DNA of 64,000 nt, taken from assembly GCA_034110465.1 (NCBI GenBank), contig JAWUZD010000010.1, positions 248,001-312,000 of the forward strand, written 5' to 3'. The DNA is from Aurantibacter sp034110465 (GTDB lineage: Bacteria; Bacteroidota; Bacteroidia; Flavobacteriales; Flavobacteriaceae). Numbering within the stretch: the stretch's first letter is position 1; each line of letters opens with the position of its first letter. The notes under the pieces were generated by a model that worked only from the letters and a program-made list of their open reading frames with translations, had not been told where the DNA came from and ran no database searches. Below are positions 10,191 to 18,748 of this stretch, one piece after another. Both the position numbers and the translations under genes were made by a program.

Positions 10191-11351
10191 TTAGGATAAA
10201 ACCTTAAATAAATGCTCTATTTCTTCTTTTAATCCAATTTGATGATTCCCAACAAATAAACCACGAGTATCTAAATATTTAGCGTTTTTCATTTCACCAA
10301 AAATCTCGTAATCAAAATACTTTAACACATCATTTTTTGTAAAATCTCCAGTTACAATTGGACGACAATCAATATTGTTATCCGTTAGTTTTTTAACCAC
10401 ATCTTTACGTTGTAATTCTGATTCCGGCTTAATAATTAAACTAAATCCAAACCAACTACTATTAGAAATGTCTTTTTGAATGTAAAAATCAGGATGATTT
10501 TTAAATAGCTCTTGAAAGACTAATGCATTGGCTCTACGTTTTTCTAGAAAACCTGGTAATTTCTTTAATTGTTGTACTCCAATTGCTCCAGACATTTCTA
10601 CTGGTCTTACGTTATAACCTGGTAAAACAAAACGAAAGGATTCTGTAAACCAATCGTCGCTTTTAGTTGCTACTTTATTTTCTTTGGGTAAATGTCTTGT
10701 CCAGCCATGCGCACGTAATGCTATTAATACGTGATATAATTCTTCATCGTCTGTTACAACTAATCCACCTTCCATAGTTGCCATATGGTGAGAAAAAAAC
10801 GTAGAAAATGTTCCCATAACACCAAAGGTTCCAGCTTGTTTCTCTTTATATTCTGCTCCCATAGATTCGCAATTATCTTCTAATAAGATAATATCTTTGC
10901 CTTCTATCAATTTATTTACAGCATCAAAATCGTTTGGGTTTCCTAAAAGATTTACTGCAAAAATCATTTTTGTATCTGTTGTAATAGCTTGCTCCAATTG
11001 ATCTAAATCAAAATTTAATGTTTGTAAATCTACATCTACAAACTTTAATTTTAAACCATACTGATATAACGGATAGTACGTCGTTGACCAAGACACAGCA
11101 GGAACAATAACCTCATCTCCACGTTTTAATTTAGGGTTCTTAGTATAAAACAAAGCTGCAACCGCTAATAAATTAGCTGATGAACCCGAGTTGACCATAA
11201 CGCTATATTTAGAACCTACAAAACTAGCAAATTCCTCTTCAAATTGATTGACATGTTTACCCATTGTATACATATCTGAAGCTACAACTGTGTTTATAGC
11301 TTCAATTTCTTTATCATCCCAAGTAGATGTAGCTAACGGATATTTAATCAT
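10191..11351 (-). CDS. colD: ColD-like GDP-4-keto-6-deoxymannose 3-dehydratase (PLP enzyme)
   Basis: 386 residues of the DegT/DnrJ/EryC1/StrS fold. Aminotransferases of this fold carry a Schiff-base lysine before an EGG motif; here the segment is FFSHHMATMEGG, with His188-His189 and no lysine. Asp159 (LEDNCE) is the expected residue facing the cofactor nitrogen, and NSGSSANL (54-61) binds its phosphate. Replacement of Lys by His at 188 is the known hallmark of E. coli ColD, which removes the 3-hydroxyl of GDP-4-keto-6-deoxymannose using pyridoxamine phosphate. The gene overlaps the Fcl/ColC-like gene by 8 bases and follows gmd, so the three would make GDP-L-colitose. An aminotransferase role is unlikely without the lysine. 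Confidence 0.82.
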   Translation of the reverse strand: MIKYPLATSTWDDKEIEAINTVVASDMYTMGKHVNQFEEEFASFVGSKYSVMVNSGSSANLLAVAALFYTKNPKLKRGDEVIVPAVSWSTTYYPLYQYGLKLKFVDVDLQTLNFDLDQLEQAITTDTKMIFAVNLLGNPNDFDAVNKLIEGKDIILLEDNCESMGAEYKEKQAGTFGVMGTFSTFFSHHMATMEGGLVVTDDEELYHVLIALRAHGWTRHLPKENKVATKSDDWFTESFRFVLPGYNVRPVEMSGAIGVQQLKKLPGFLEKRRANALVFQELFKNHPDFYIQKDISNSSWFGFSLIIKPESELQRKDVVKKLTDNNIDCRPIVTGDFTKNDVLKYFDYEIFGEMKNAKYLDTRGLFVGNHQIGLKEEIEHLFKVLS

Positions 11352-12270
11352 TTAAAAGTGTGTTTTTGTAAAAATCATAGGTTTTAGAAATCCCATCTTT
11401 AAGAGATGTTTTTGCACTCCAACCAAATGCTTTAAGTCTTGTATCGTCTATTAATTTCTGCATCATTCCTGTTGGTTTTGTGGTGTCGTGAATAAATTCA
11501 CCTTTAAAACCTACAACCTCAGCTACTGTTTTGTAGTAATCATTAATGGTCCAATCTGTACCTAAACCAACATTTGTATTTTGAGGTAATTTCGAAAAAT
11601 TATCAATACTATAAAATATAAAATCGGCTAAATCCTCAGCAAACATAAACTCACGTCTTGCTTCTCCTGTTCCCCAAATTTCAACAGATTTATCATTATT
11701 TTGAACTGCATTATGTATTTTCTTAATAACCGCAGGAATCATATGTGAAAACTGAGTAGAAAAGGTATCATGTCTTCCATATAAATTACATGGAATTATA
11801 GTTTTATACTGAAAAAAATCGTCTTCTTTATTAATGTATTCGCATAAACGTGTAGACACAATTTTTGCCAAAGCGTAACCTTCGTTAGTTGGTTCCAATT
11901 CGCCTTTAAGTATTAAATCTTCTTGCAGTGGATTTGTTGCCTTACGTGGATACATACATGAGCTAGACAAGTTTATAACTTGTTTGACTCTATGTTGTTG
12001 CGCTGCCATAATTACATTACGGCCAATATCTAAATTTTTAACCAAAAAACTAACTGGATTAGCCATATTAGCCTGAATACCACCTACTAATCCTGCTGCA
12101 TGAATAACTAAATCTGGTTGATGTTTAGCCACATAATTACTTACAGCTTGTTGATCTTCTAAATTTAATTCACTTCGTAATGGCGTCAGAAAAGTATGAG
12201 AAACTGCTTTTGGATATTCCAAAATATTCTTACCAACCATTCCTGTATTTCCTGTTAAGAAAATTTTCAT
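11344..12270 (-). CDS. Fcl/ColC-like GDP-4-keto-6-deoxysugar epimerase-reductase
   Basis: 308 residues, a short-chain dehydrogenase of the GDP-fucose synthase family. It has the NADP-binding GNTGMVG (7-13), SSSCMYP (102-108), EPTNEGYALAKI (126-137) and SHMIPA (175-180). Candidate catalytic residues are Ser103, Cys105, Tyr132, Lys136 and His176, matching the known set in E. coli Fcl. Fcl and ColC perform the same C-5 epimerisation and C-4 reduction on GDP-4-keto-6-deoxymannose or its 3-deoxy derivative, and cannot be separated by motif. The ColD-like neighbour favours GDP-L-colitose synthase; GDP-L-fucose remains possible, and both might be made. Confidence 0.88.
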   Translation of the reverse strand: MKIFLTGNTGMVGKNILEYPKAVSHTFLTPLRSELNLEDQQAVSNYVAKHQPDLVIHAAGLVGGIQANMANPVSFLVKNLDIGRNVIMAAQQHRVKQVINLSSSCMYPRKATNPLQEDLILKGELEPTNEGYALAKIVSTRLCEYINKEDDFFQYKTIIPCNLYGRHDTFSTQFSHMIPAVIKKIHNAVQNNDKSVEIWGTGEARREFMFAEDLADFIFYSIDNFSKLPQNTNVGLGTDWTINDYYKTVAEVVGFKGEFIHDTTKPTGMMQKLIDDTRLKAFGWSAKTSLKDGISKTYDFYKNTLLND

Positions 12271-12271
12271 C

Positions 12272-13339
12272 TTAATAGGTGTTTTTATAATTTACAACAT
12301 ACTCTAAATCATGTTTCATCATAATTTTAACTAACTCTTCAAAAGAGGTTTGCTGAGGATTCCAACCTAATTGGGTTTTTGCTTTAGTAGGATCTCCTAA
12401 AAGTGTTTCTACTTCAGCTAAACGGTAATAATTAGAATCTACTTCAATTAAAACTTTTCCTGTTTTAGCACAAAGCCCTTTTTCTTTTTCTGCAGCGCCT
12501 TCCCATTTTATATCATAGCCAGCTTCTTTAAATGCTAACTCACAAAATGTTCTAACAGTATATTGTACTCCTGTACCAATAACATAATCTTCTGGAACGT
12601 CTTGTTGTAACATTAACCACATACATTGTACGTAATCTTTAGCATACCCCCAATCTCTTTTTGCATCTAAGTTTCCTAAGTATAATTTTTCTTGAATACC
12701 TTTAGCTATACGCGATGCGCCTAAAGTAATTTTACGTGTTACAAATGTTTCTCCTCTACGTTCAGATTCGTGATTAAAAAGAATTCCGTTTACAGCATAC
12801 ATATCATAAGATTCTCTGTAATTTTTAGTAATCCAAAAAGCATAAAGCTTAGCTACACCATAAGGTGACCGCGGATAAAAAGGTGTTGTTTCTGTTTGCG
12901 GAACCTCTTGTACTTTACCATACAACTCTGATGTTGATGCTTGATAAATACGTGTCTTTTTAGTTAACCCGCAAATTCTAATAGCTTCTAATAACTTTAA
13001 AGTTCCAATACCATCTGTCTCAGCCGTATATTCTGGCATATCAAAAGATACTTTCACATGAGATTGCGCCGCAAGATTGTAAATTTCATCTGGCTGAGTT
13101 TCTTGAACCAAACGGATTAGGTTAGAACCATCCGTCATATCACCATAATGCAATTTTATATTCTGACTCTTATGCTGATCTTTTAATAAATTATCTATAT
13201 ATAAGTGTTCTATTCTATGCGTATTAAAGGTAGAACTTCTACGAATAATACCATGAACCATATAACCTTTTTCTAATAAAAGTTCGGCTAAATAAGACCC
13301 ATCTTGTCCATTAATTCCTGTTACTAAGGCTACTTTCAT
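12272..13339 (-). CDS. gmd: GDP-mannose 4,6-dehydratase
   Basis: 355 residues, normal length. It begins with MKVALVTGINGQDGSYLAEL, the family NADP-binding signature, followed by IIRRSSTFNTHRIEHLY, AAQSHVKVSFDMP, the catalytic STSELYG with its Glu, and YGVAKLYAFW carrying Tyr and Lys. NHESERRGETFVTRKIT is the Gmd-specific loop. It converts GDP-D-mannose to GDP-4-keto-6-deoxymannose in the cytosol, the common precursor for GDP-fucose, GDP-colitose and GDP-perosamine. It lies 1 base upstream of the reductase gene and two genes upstream of the ColD-like dehydratase. No GDP-mannose synthesis genes (manB/manC) are in the window. Confidence 0.97.
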   Translation of the reverse strand: MKVALVTGINGQDGSYLAELLLEKGYMVHGIIRRSSTFNTHRIEHLYIDNLLKDQHKSQNIKLHYGDMTDGSNLIRLVQETQPDEIYNLAAQSHVKVSFDMPEYTAETDGIGTLKLLEAIRICGLTKKTRIYQASTSELYGKVQEVPQTETTPFYPRSPYGVAKLYAFWITKNYRESYDMYAVNGILFNHESERRGETFVTRKITLGASRIAKGIQEKLYLGNLDAKRDWGYAKDYVQCMWLMLQQDVPEDYVIGTGVQYTVRTFCELAFKEAGYDIKWEGAAEKEKGLCAKTGKVLIEVDSNYYRLAEVETLLGDPTKAKTQLGWNPQQTSFEELVKIMMKHDLEYVVNYKNTY

Positions 13340-13374
13340 ATAATCTATAATTTAGAATACAATATTATATAATA

Positions 13375-14292
13375 TTAATTGGATTCTTTTTTTACAAAGT
13401 TAATAATTTCATCTGTTAAAACCTTTGCGCCTTCAAAAGATAAATGAGATTCATCATGGAAACTATTTATTGATTTATAAACTGGATTTAATGTATCGTA
13501 AATAAATAGTCTTGTTTCCTTTTTAAGCGTCTTTTTAAATCTTTTAGTAAATGAGTAATCATACGTTCTAAAACCTGGATTAATAACACAGATTAATTCA
13601 ATATTATTTTCTATACATAATTCCTGAAACTTTATAAAAACTTCTACTTTTAATAAGTTTTCTGTATTTTTATTATAGATCAAGTTCGTTTCATCAAAAT
13701 TTAGAGATTTCTTGTTTTTTAAACTGTTTTTATAAAGGTAAGGTTTAGAACCAAATGAATCTAAAGTATTTAATTTTGAAGCTTTTTGAGTTTTAAAGTT
13801 AAATTGAGACAATTGAACACGTAAGGCATAAAAACAGCTAGATGCTTTTGATTTTTTATTATCTGTCTGAAGTTTTTTTAAAATTGAGTTATATTTTACT
13901 AATGGATTTAATTTATCATATCTAAATACCAATGAAGAATCGTTAGCGAATTGAAATTTTCCATCTGTAGATAATATTATTTTTTTAGGTGTTATGTTAT
14001 TTTTCAATAACGTCTTTAACATATACATATGGAAATGAATATCAGAACCTAAATAAGATAAATTATAGGTTTTTAAACCTGTTTTTTTTTCTATTTCGCC
14101 AGCCAAAATATTTCTTGCACCTCTAGATGAACCTAAAATAATAATATCCTTGTTTATTTCTCCATTAATAATTTTTTCCAAACGCTTATCGTAAGTTCTT
14201 ACAGAAGCATCTTCAATAACAAACCAAAGCACTTTTTCTAAAACAAAGAAAAGGACTGCAAATATTACTAGCTTTATTAAAAACTGCTTCAT
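13375..14292 (-). CDS. SGNH/GDSL-like periplasmic protein, second copy
   Basis: 305 residues with an N-terminal membrane anchor (about 4-26) and an extracytoplasmic domain. The SGNH-type signatures are ILGSSRGARN (Ser55/Ser56) and, near the C terminus, H-D-E-S-H with Asp280 and His283. It is the positional and structural counterpart of the protein at 4306-5172, but the two differ greatly between the motifs, so they may act on different sugars. The ATG directly abuts the stop codon of the MBOAT gene, exactly as in the other cassette. The expected role is transfer of an acyl group from the MBOAT to the exported glycan. Substrate unknown. Confidence 0.68.
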   Translation of the reverse strand: MKQFLIKLVIFAVLFFVLEKVLWFVIEDASVRTYDKRLEKIINGEINKDIIILGSSRGARNILAGEIEKKTGLKTYNLSYLGSDIHFHMYMLKTLLKNNITPKKIILSTDGKFQFANDSSLVFRYDKLNPLVKYNSILKKLQTDNKKSKASSCFYALRVQLSQFNFKTQKASKLNTLDSFGSKPYLYKNSLKNKKSLNFDETNLIYNKNTENLLKVEVFIKFQELCIENNIELICVINPGFRTYDYSFTKRFKKTLKKETRLFIYDTLNPVYKSINSFHDESHLSFEGAKVLTDEIINFVKKESN

Positions 14293-15732
14293 TTAAAATT
14301 GAAAATAAATAAATTCTTGTTCTTCTCCATTACTAAATACTAATATTGTTATTCCTAATAAAATGTAAAAACCCCATTTAATAAATTGTGGATTTTTAGC
14401 AAATAACGTTTCTATAGCAAAATAATTTCGTCTACCTAGCCATTCTATCACCATAAAAAGCACCAATAAAATCAATATATATTTTGGTCTTACTTCCGGT
14501 ATTTTAAATATGCTTTCATTAAGCATAGCATCAATATAACTAAAGGCATGTGAAATTGATTCTGCTCTAAAAAATATCCAAGCAAAAACAGTAAGAGAAA
14601 ATGTTAGCGCCATTTTAAACAACTCGTTTATTGATGGTAAGAAGCTATTCTCTGCCACAACATTAGTATTTACTCTATTCTTATTAGTTAATAATAAGGG
14701 TAAAAAATAAAGTGCATTTAAAAATCCCCAAGCAATAAATGTCCAGTTAGCACCATGCCAAAATCCACTTACTATAAAGATAATAAAGGTATTTCTTACT
14801 TTCATTAATGTTCCTCCTTTACTTCCACCTAAAGGAATATATAAATAATCTCTAAACCAAGTAGACAAACTTATATGCCAACGTCTCCAAAACTCTGCTA
14901 TATCTCTTGAAAAATAAGGGAATGCAAAATTTTGTTTTAAATCAAACCCAAATAATCGTGATGTTCCTATTGCTATATCGCTATATCCTGAAAAATCACC
15001 ATAAATTTGAAACGTAAAAAATATAGCACCTAACACTAAGTTACTTCCTGAAAAATCTTCGTGATTATTAAATATAATATTAGCATATGTAGCGCAACTA
15101 TCTGCAATTACTACTTTTTTAAATAATCCCCATAAAATTTGTTTACATCCATTTACTGCTTTAGAATAATGAAATTTTCTTTTTTTATAAAATTGAGGCA
15201 ATAAATTTGTAGCACGTTCTATTGGACCAGCAACCAATTGAGGAAAAAAACTTACAAATGCCAAGAATGCTGTTAGGTCTCTTGTTGGTTTGAGTTTTCC
15301 TTTATATACATCTATAGTATAACTAAGTGTTTGAAATGTATAGAAACTAATTCCAACAGGTAAAATAATATTTAATGTATTAGATTGAATTTCAGACCCA
15401 AAGAAAGAAAATGCTTGTACAAAATTATCTACAAAAAAATTATAATACTTAAAAAAGCCTAAAAAACCTAAATTAATGCAAATACTTAACCATAATAACA
15501 ATTTGCGTTTAGTTTGATGTTCTTCTTTTTTAAGGAGTAAACCAATAGTAAAATCGATTAAAGAGCTAAAAACTATTAAACTTAAAAATCGCCAATCCCA
15601 CCAACCATAAAAGGTATAGCTAGCTAAAACAATTAATGCGTTTTGCAATTTTAATTGTTTTTGTGTTATAAACCAGTATAGAACAAAAACTATAGGTAGA
15701 AATATGGCAAAATCTAATGAATTAAAAAACAT
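14293..15732 (-). CDS. MBOAT-family O-acyltransferase, second copy
   Basis: 479 residues, about ten membrane segments. The signatures are FFPQLVAGPIERATNLLPQF, FWRRWHISLSTWFRDYLYIP and VSGFWHGANWTFIAWG; His286 and His326 are at the same positions as in the MBOAT at 5173-6603. The two proteins can be aligned with almost no gaps over the first 330 residues and both end in FIYFQF, so they are recent or well-constrained paralogues. Divergence is greatest in the C-terminal third. Together with its SGNH partner it should O-acylate the polysaccharide on the periplasmic side. It starts one base before the stop of the GT10 gene region, in the same operon. Confidence 0.93.
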   Translation of the reverse strand: MFFNSLDFAIFLPIVFVLYWFITQKQLKLQNALIVLASYTFYGWWDWRFLSLIVFSSLIDFTIGLLLKKEEHQTKRKLLLWLSICINLGFLGFFKYYNFFVDNFVQAFSFFGSEIQSNTLNIILPVGISFYTFQTLSYTIDVYKGKLKPTRDLTAFLAFVSFFPQLVAGPIERATNLLPQFYKKRKFHYSKAVNGCKQILWGLFKKVVIADSCATYANIIFNNHEDFSGSNLVLGAIFFTFQIYGDFSGYSDIAIGTSRLFGFDLKQNFAFPYFSRDIAEFWRRWHISLSTWFRDYLYIPLGGSKGGTLMKVRNTFIIFIVSGFWHGANWTFIAWGFLNALYFLPLLLTNKNRVNTNVVAENSFLPSINELFKMALTFSLTVFAWIFFRAESISHAFSYIDAMLNESIFKIPEVRPKYILILLVLFMVIEWLGRRNYFAIETLFAKNPQFIKWGFYILLGITILVFSNGEEQEFIYFQF

Positions 15733-16710
15733 CTATTTTGTTATATTTTTTAATTTTAAAATTACTCTTCGTTTTAATTTTTGAAGTTTTAAAACCTTAG
15801 GATAGTTATTAAAATAAGCATCTCCACCTTTAAAATGAACTACTTTTTTATCTAAAAACCGACCTAAACCATCTCTCGCAATTATAGCATTAATCTGATT
15901 GGTGAAAAATGGAAATATTTGATATGTGTCTAGGACTAAATTTCGAGCTTCTGATAAAGCCTCTAATTTTTCTTGATATTTATTTTTTGTTACTATTTCC
16001 TTTAGGAATGTTTTTATATGTTTATCCTTAGGGTCTATTTGAATAATAGCCTCTTTAGGAAAATAGTCTTCTACTCTATCACAGCCATAATATAAAGGCA
16101 CAGTGAAGCTTAAAAAGCAATCTGATATTTTTTCTGTCCAGTTATATGGGTTTTTAAAATTCTCGTAAGCAATTGCATATTTTGCAGTCTTCATAACTTC
16201 TAGCTTACTATCTACAGGATTAATTCCTCTTCCGTATAATTTTACAAAATCGAGATTAGATATTGAATCTAAGAAATCCATTCGTTCATTATGTTGTTTT
16301 GAACTTCTTTGATTACTAGTAACCCAAACTATTTTATCTTCTTTTGCTAAATCATCTGGCTTCAATGCTTTAAAAGCATCGTAGTCTAAATCTAAATGCC
16401 AAGGTAATGCAGGTTGCGATTTAGTAAAAATATCTTTAGTTGCAATTTGATTAAAAACGTGAGAAACTTGACTATTTGCATATTGCCTATATTTAGACAC
16501 TTCGTTTGCTGGCTCTAAACTAATATGCAAAATATTATTTGGATGTACTTTTACGCTAAAATCGGTTTTAGGGTAATCTAAAATGATTAAAAAATCACAC
16601 TCATCAACCTCTTCTTCTGTAAAGGTTATTCCTTGCCATACAAAAGATTGATTAGGTGTTTGCCTCTTAATATCAGGATATTTATAATAACGACATATTC
16701 TTACTAACAT
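15733..16710 (-). CDS. GT10-family (alpha-1,3/4-fucosyltransferase-like) glycosyltransferase
   Basis: 325 residues, soluble. The GT10 signature is clear in the second half: KTAKYAIAYENFKNPYNWTE, then EKISDCFLSFTVPLYYGCDRV and EDYFP, the region that binds GDP-fucose in this family. The N-terminal half contains the expected NILHISLEPANEV and WVTSNQRSSKQHNERMDFL segments. The C-terminal end is basic (KLKRRVILKLKN), which may help membrane contact, as in bacterial fucosyltransferases. A GDP-6-deoxyhexose donor is made by the gmd-containing set three genes downstream. Whether fucose or 3-deoxyfucose (colitose) is transferred cannot be decided from the sequence. Confidence 0.88.
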   Translation of the reverse strand: MLVRICRYYKYPDIKRQTPNQSFVWQGITFTEEEVDECDFLIILDYPKTDFSVKVHPNNILHISLEPANEVSKYRQYANSQVSHVFNQIATKDIFTKSQPALPWHLDLDYDAFKALKPDDLAKEDKIVWVTSNQRSSKQHNERMDFLDSISNLDFVKLYGRGINPVDSKLEVMKTAKYAIAYENFKNPYNWTEKISDCFLSFTVPLYYGCDRVEDYFPKEAIIQIDPKDKHIKTFLKEIVTKNKYQEKLEALSEARNLVLDTYQIFPFFTNQINAIIARDGLGRFLDKKVVHFKGGDAYFNNYPKVLKLQKLKRRVILKLKNITK

Positions 16711-16718
16711 ATAACTAA

Positions 16719-17600
16719 CTAATATTTAAGTGCTTTTAATTTTTTAAATGAATTTAATCTATTTAATAAAATTGGCTTTCTGTACTTAAGTGTTTTTGGC
16801 AAATTAATTAAAACTTTAAATAATGCTTTACAGTAATTTTTAAAATAATTTGTGTTTTTTAAAGCGTACTTATTCCCATTATGCAATATAGCTTTAAGAA
16901 TGGGTTTTATTGGTTTTTTATAATACACCAAATAATAATTTATAATATTAGTTAATTGATGTTGAAATCTAAAATAATTCCGACCAGAATGTAATCTTTT
17001 TGCTACATCTACTCTATGGTTTACTTTTATTGTATTTGTATATAAAATATTGTAATTATTATTTAAAGCCTCTATGGCAACACAGGTTTCTTCACCATAA
17101 ATTGTCATCCACAAAGGAAAACCATTTGTACTATTGTAAGCCACTTTACTTATAGCAAAACCACAACCTATAAAATCGTTTGTAAAATAGGTTTCATTAT
17201 CTTCTATAGCTGATTTTAAAGCAATTTCGTCTGAACTAAAAACACCTTTAATTTCTTTAAAAGCTATAACACCAAGGTTTTTAGTTTCTTTAAATAAATC
17301 TTGAACATCTTTTATAAAAAAAGGCGATAATGGATGTGCATCATCATCAAAACCAATAAAAATAGTTCCTAATGCTTTTTTATAAAGCTCATGTCTTGCT
17401 GGAGAAGCGCCTAAACTAACGTCGGTTTTAGACCAATTTACCCATTTATAATTTTCTATTATAGCTTCAGTTTTTTTGCAACCATCAATAAAAACTAAAA
17501 CTTCATGCTTAGATAAATCTATATAATTCTCTATTATACTTAACGTTAAAGCTAATTCTTTAGATCTATTTTTAGTTACTATTAATATAGAAACATCCAT
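16719..17600 (-). CDS. GT2-family glycosyltransferase
   Basis: 293 residues. It opens with MDVSILIVTKNRSKELALTL, the GT-A nucleotide-binding strand, and has IFIGFDDDAHPL, in which the DDD motif should coordinate metal and donor. FIGCGFAISKVAY and MTIYGEETCVAIEALN are the acceptor-side segments of this family; NHRVDVAKRLHSGRNYFRFQ follows. The C terminus is rich in lysine and aromatic residues and may touch the membrane. Its ATG overlaps by one base the stop of the preceding gene (TAATG). It belongs to a run of four glycosyltransferase genes between the epimerase and the MBOAT. Linkage and sugar are unknown. Confidence 0.88.
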   Translation of the reverse strand: MDVSILIVTKNRSKELALTLSIIENYIDLSKHEVLVFIDGCKKTEAIIENYKWVNWSKTDVSLGASPARHELYKKALGTIFIGFDDDAHPLSPFFIKDVQDLFKETKNLGVIAFKEIKGVFSSDEIALKSAIEDNETYFTNDFIGCGFAISKVAYNSTNGFPLWMTIYGEETCVAIEALNNNYNILYTNTIKVNHRVDVAKRLHSGRNYFRFQHQLTNIINYYLVYYKKPIKPILKAILHNGNKYALKNTNYFKNYCKALFKVLINLPKTLKYRKPILLNRLNSFKKLKALKY

Positions 17601-18748
17601 TAATTTAATATAATTGATTTATACAAATTTACAATTTCCGATTTTAATACATTGCGATTGTAATGGTCTTTTATAAACTGAATATTATATTGCATAGCGT
17701 TGTTTATTAAGTCTTCATTATTTAAAGTTGAAATAATGAACTTTGAAATTGATTCAAAATCGTAAGGATTATTAATTAAATATCCATTAAAACCATCTTT
17801 TATAATTTCAGCTGTTGCATTACCAGGATTGGATTGAATTGGAAAACAACCTTGGGACATTGCTTCCAACATTGTATTTGGCATTCCATCGGATAAATTA
17901 TTGCCTATATGTATTATACTTTTAGACATTAGTGTTATTAACTCCTGATTAGGCACTTTAATATGACGTTCTAATATTTTAAATTTAACATTATTTAAAT
18001 ATTTAGAGTTACTTATAAATGCTTTAATTTCTTTGTCTGCACTATATATAATAAAGGTATAGTTTTTCTTTATTTGTTCTGGTAAAACTTCTATTGCTTT
18101 TAAAACTTGAATTGCCTCACCTACATCAAATTGATAGCCTTTAATTATAATACATTTTCTTTCTTTTGGTAAAACAATTGAGTTAATCCCTAAATCTATT
18201 CCTCCATTTCCCGGAAACACGCCTAAAAGTGTATTTTTAAATCCATTTTCTCGTGCAATATATTGATCTCTTTTACAATCTGTTATTAAATAATTAACTC
18301 TTGATAGAAATGCATTTACCTTTTCTTTAGGTGTTCCTAATTCTTTAAAATAAAACAAATCGCTTCCCCAAGATGAATAAACTAAAGGGATGTTTTTAAA
18401 CTTATTTAGCGTTTCTAAAATTGGTAATCCTGCTAATTTCATCTCAAAACATTGAATAATATCTGGCTGTATTTTATTAACTGTTTTAAAAAATGCGGTA
18501 TTAGAATTTGTTTCGTTAATATATTGAGTTAACTTATAGACTGAAGGTACTTTTTGTTTTAATGTTGTACGCAGAGGGAAATCCCATTTTAGTTTCCACT
18601 TTTTTATTTGATTTACCCAAGAAATTTGTTCGGTTTTTTGTCCACTATCTGTAATATCAAACCAAAATACATCAAAGCCTGATTCCTCTAATTGAGCAAC
18701 CCATCTAAAAAAGTGCTGGTTTGGAATAGCTACCATTAAGATTTTCAT
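17600..18748 (-). CDS. GT4-like (GT-B) glycosyltransferase
   Basis: 382 residues, no membrane segment. The N-terminal Rossmann half opens with MKILMVAIPNQHFFRWVAQL and includes IPLVYSSWGSDLFYFKE, a strand and loop common in bacterial GT4 enzymes. The C-terminal half has HIGNNLSDGMPNTMLEAMSQ, in which the DGMPNTMLEAMS part is the E-x7-E-like donor site, and ends with the usual FNGYLI segment. It overlaps its downstream and upstream neighbours by one base each, so translation is probably coupled. Its role is addition of one sugar to the lipid-linked repeat or chain; which one is not visible. Confidence 0.85.
   Translation of the reverse strand: MKILMVAIPNQHFFRWVAQLEESGFDVFWFDITDSGQKTEQISWVNQIKKWKLKWDFPLRTTLKQKVPSVYKLTQYINETNSNTAFFKTVNKIQPDIIQCFEMKLAGLPILETLNKFKNIPLVYSSWGSDLFYFKELGTPKEKVNAFLSRVNYLITDCKRDQYIARENGFKNTLLGVFPGNGGIDLGINSIVLPKERKCIIIKGYQFDVGEAIQVLKAIEVLPEQIKKNYTFIIYSADKEIKAFISNSKYLNNVKFKILERHIKVPNQELITLMSKSIIHIGNNLSDGMPNTMLEAMSQGCFPIQSNPGNATAEIIKDGFNGYLINNPYDFESISKFIISTLNNEDLINNAMQYNIQFIKDHYNRNVLKSEIVNLYKSIILN

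Noticed and set aside
10191..11351. Sugar aminotransferase (for example perosamine synthase)
   Set aside because: The Schiff-base lysine is replaced by histidine, which is the hallmark of the 3-dehydratase rather than of an aminotransferase.
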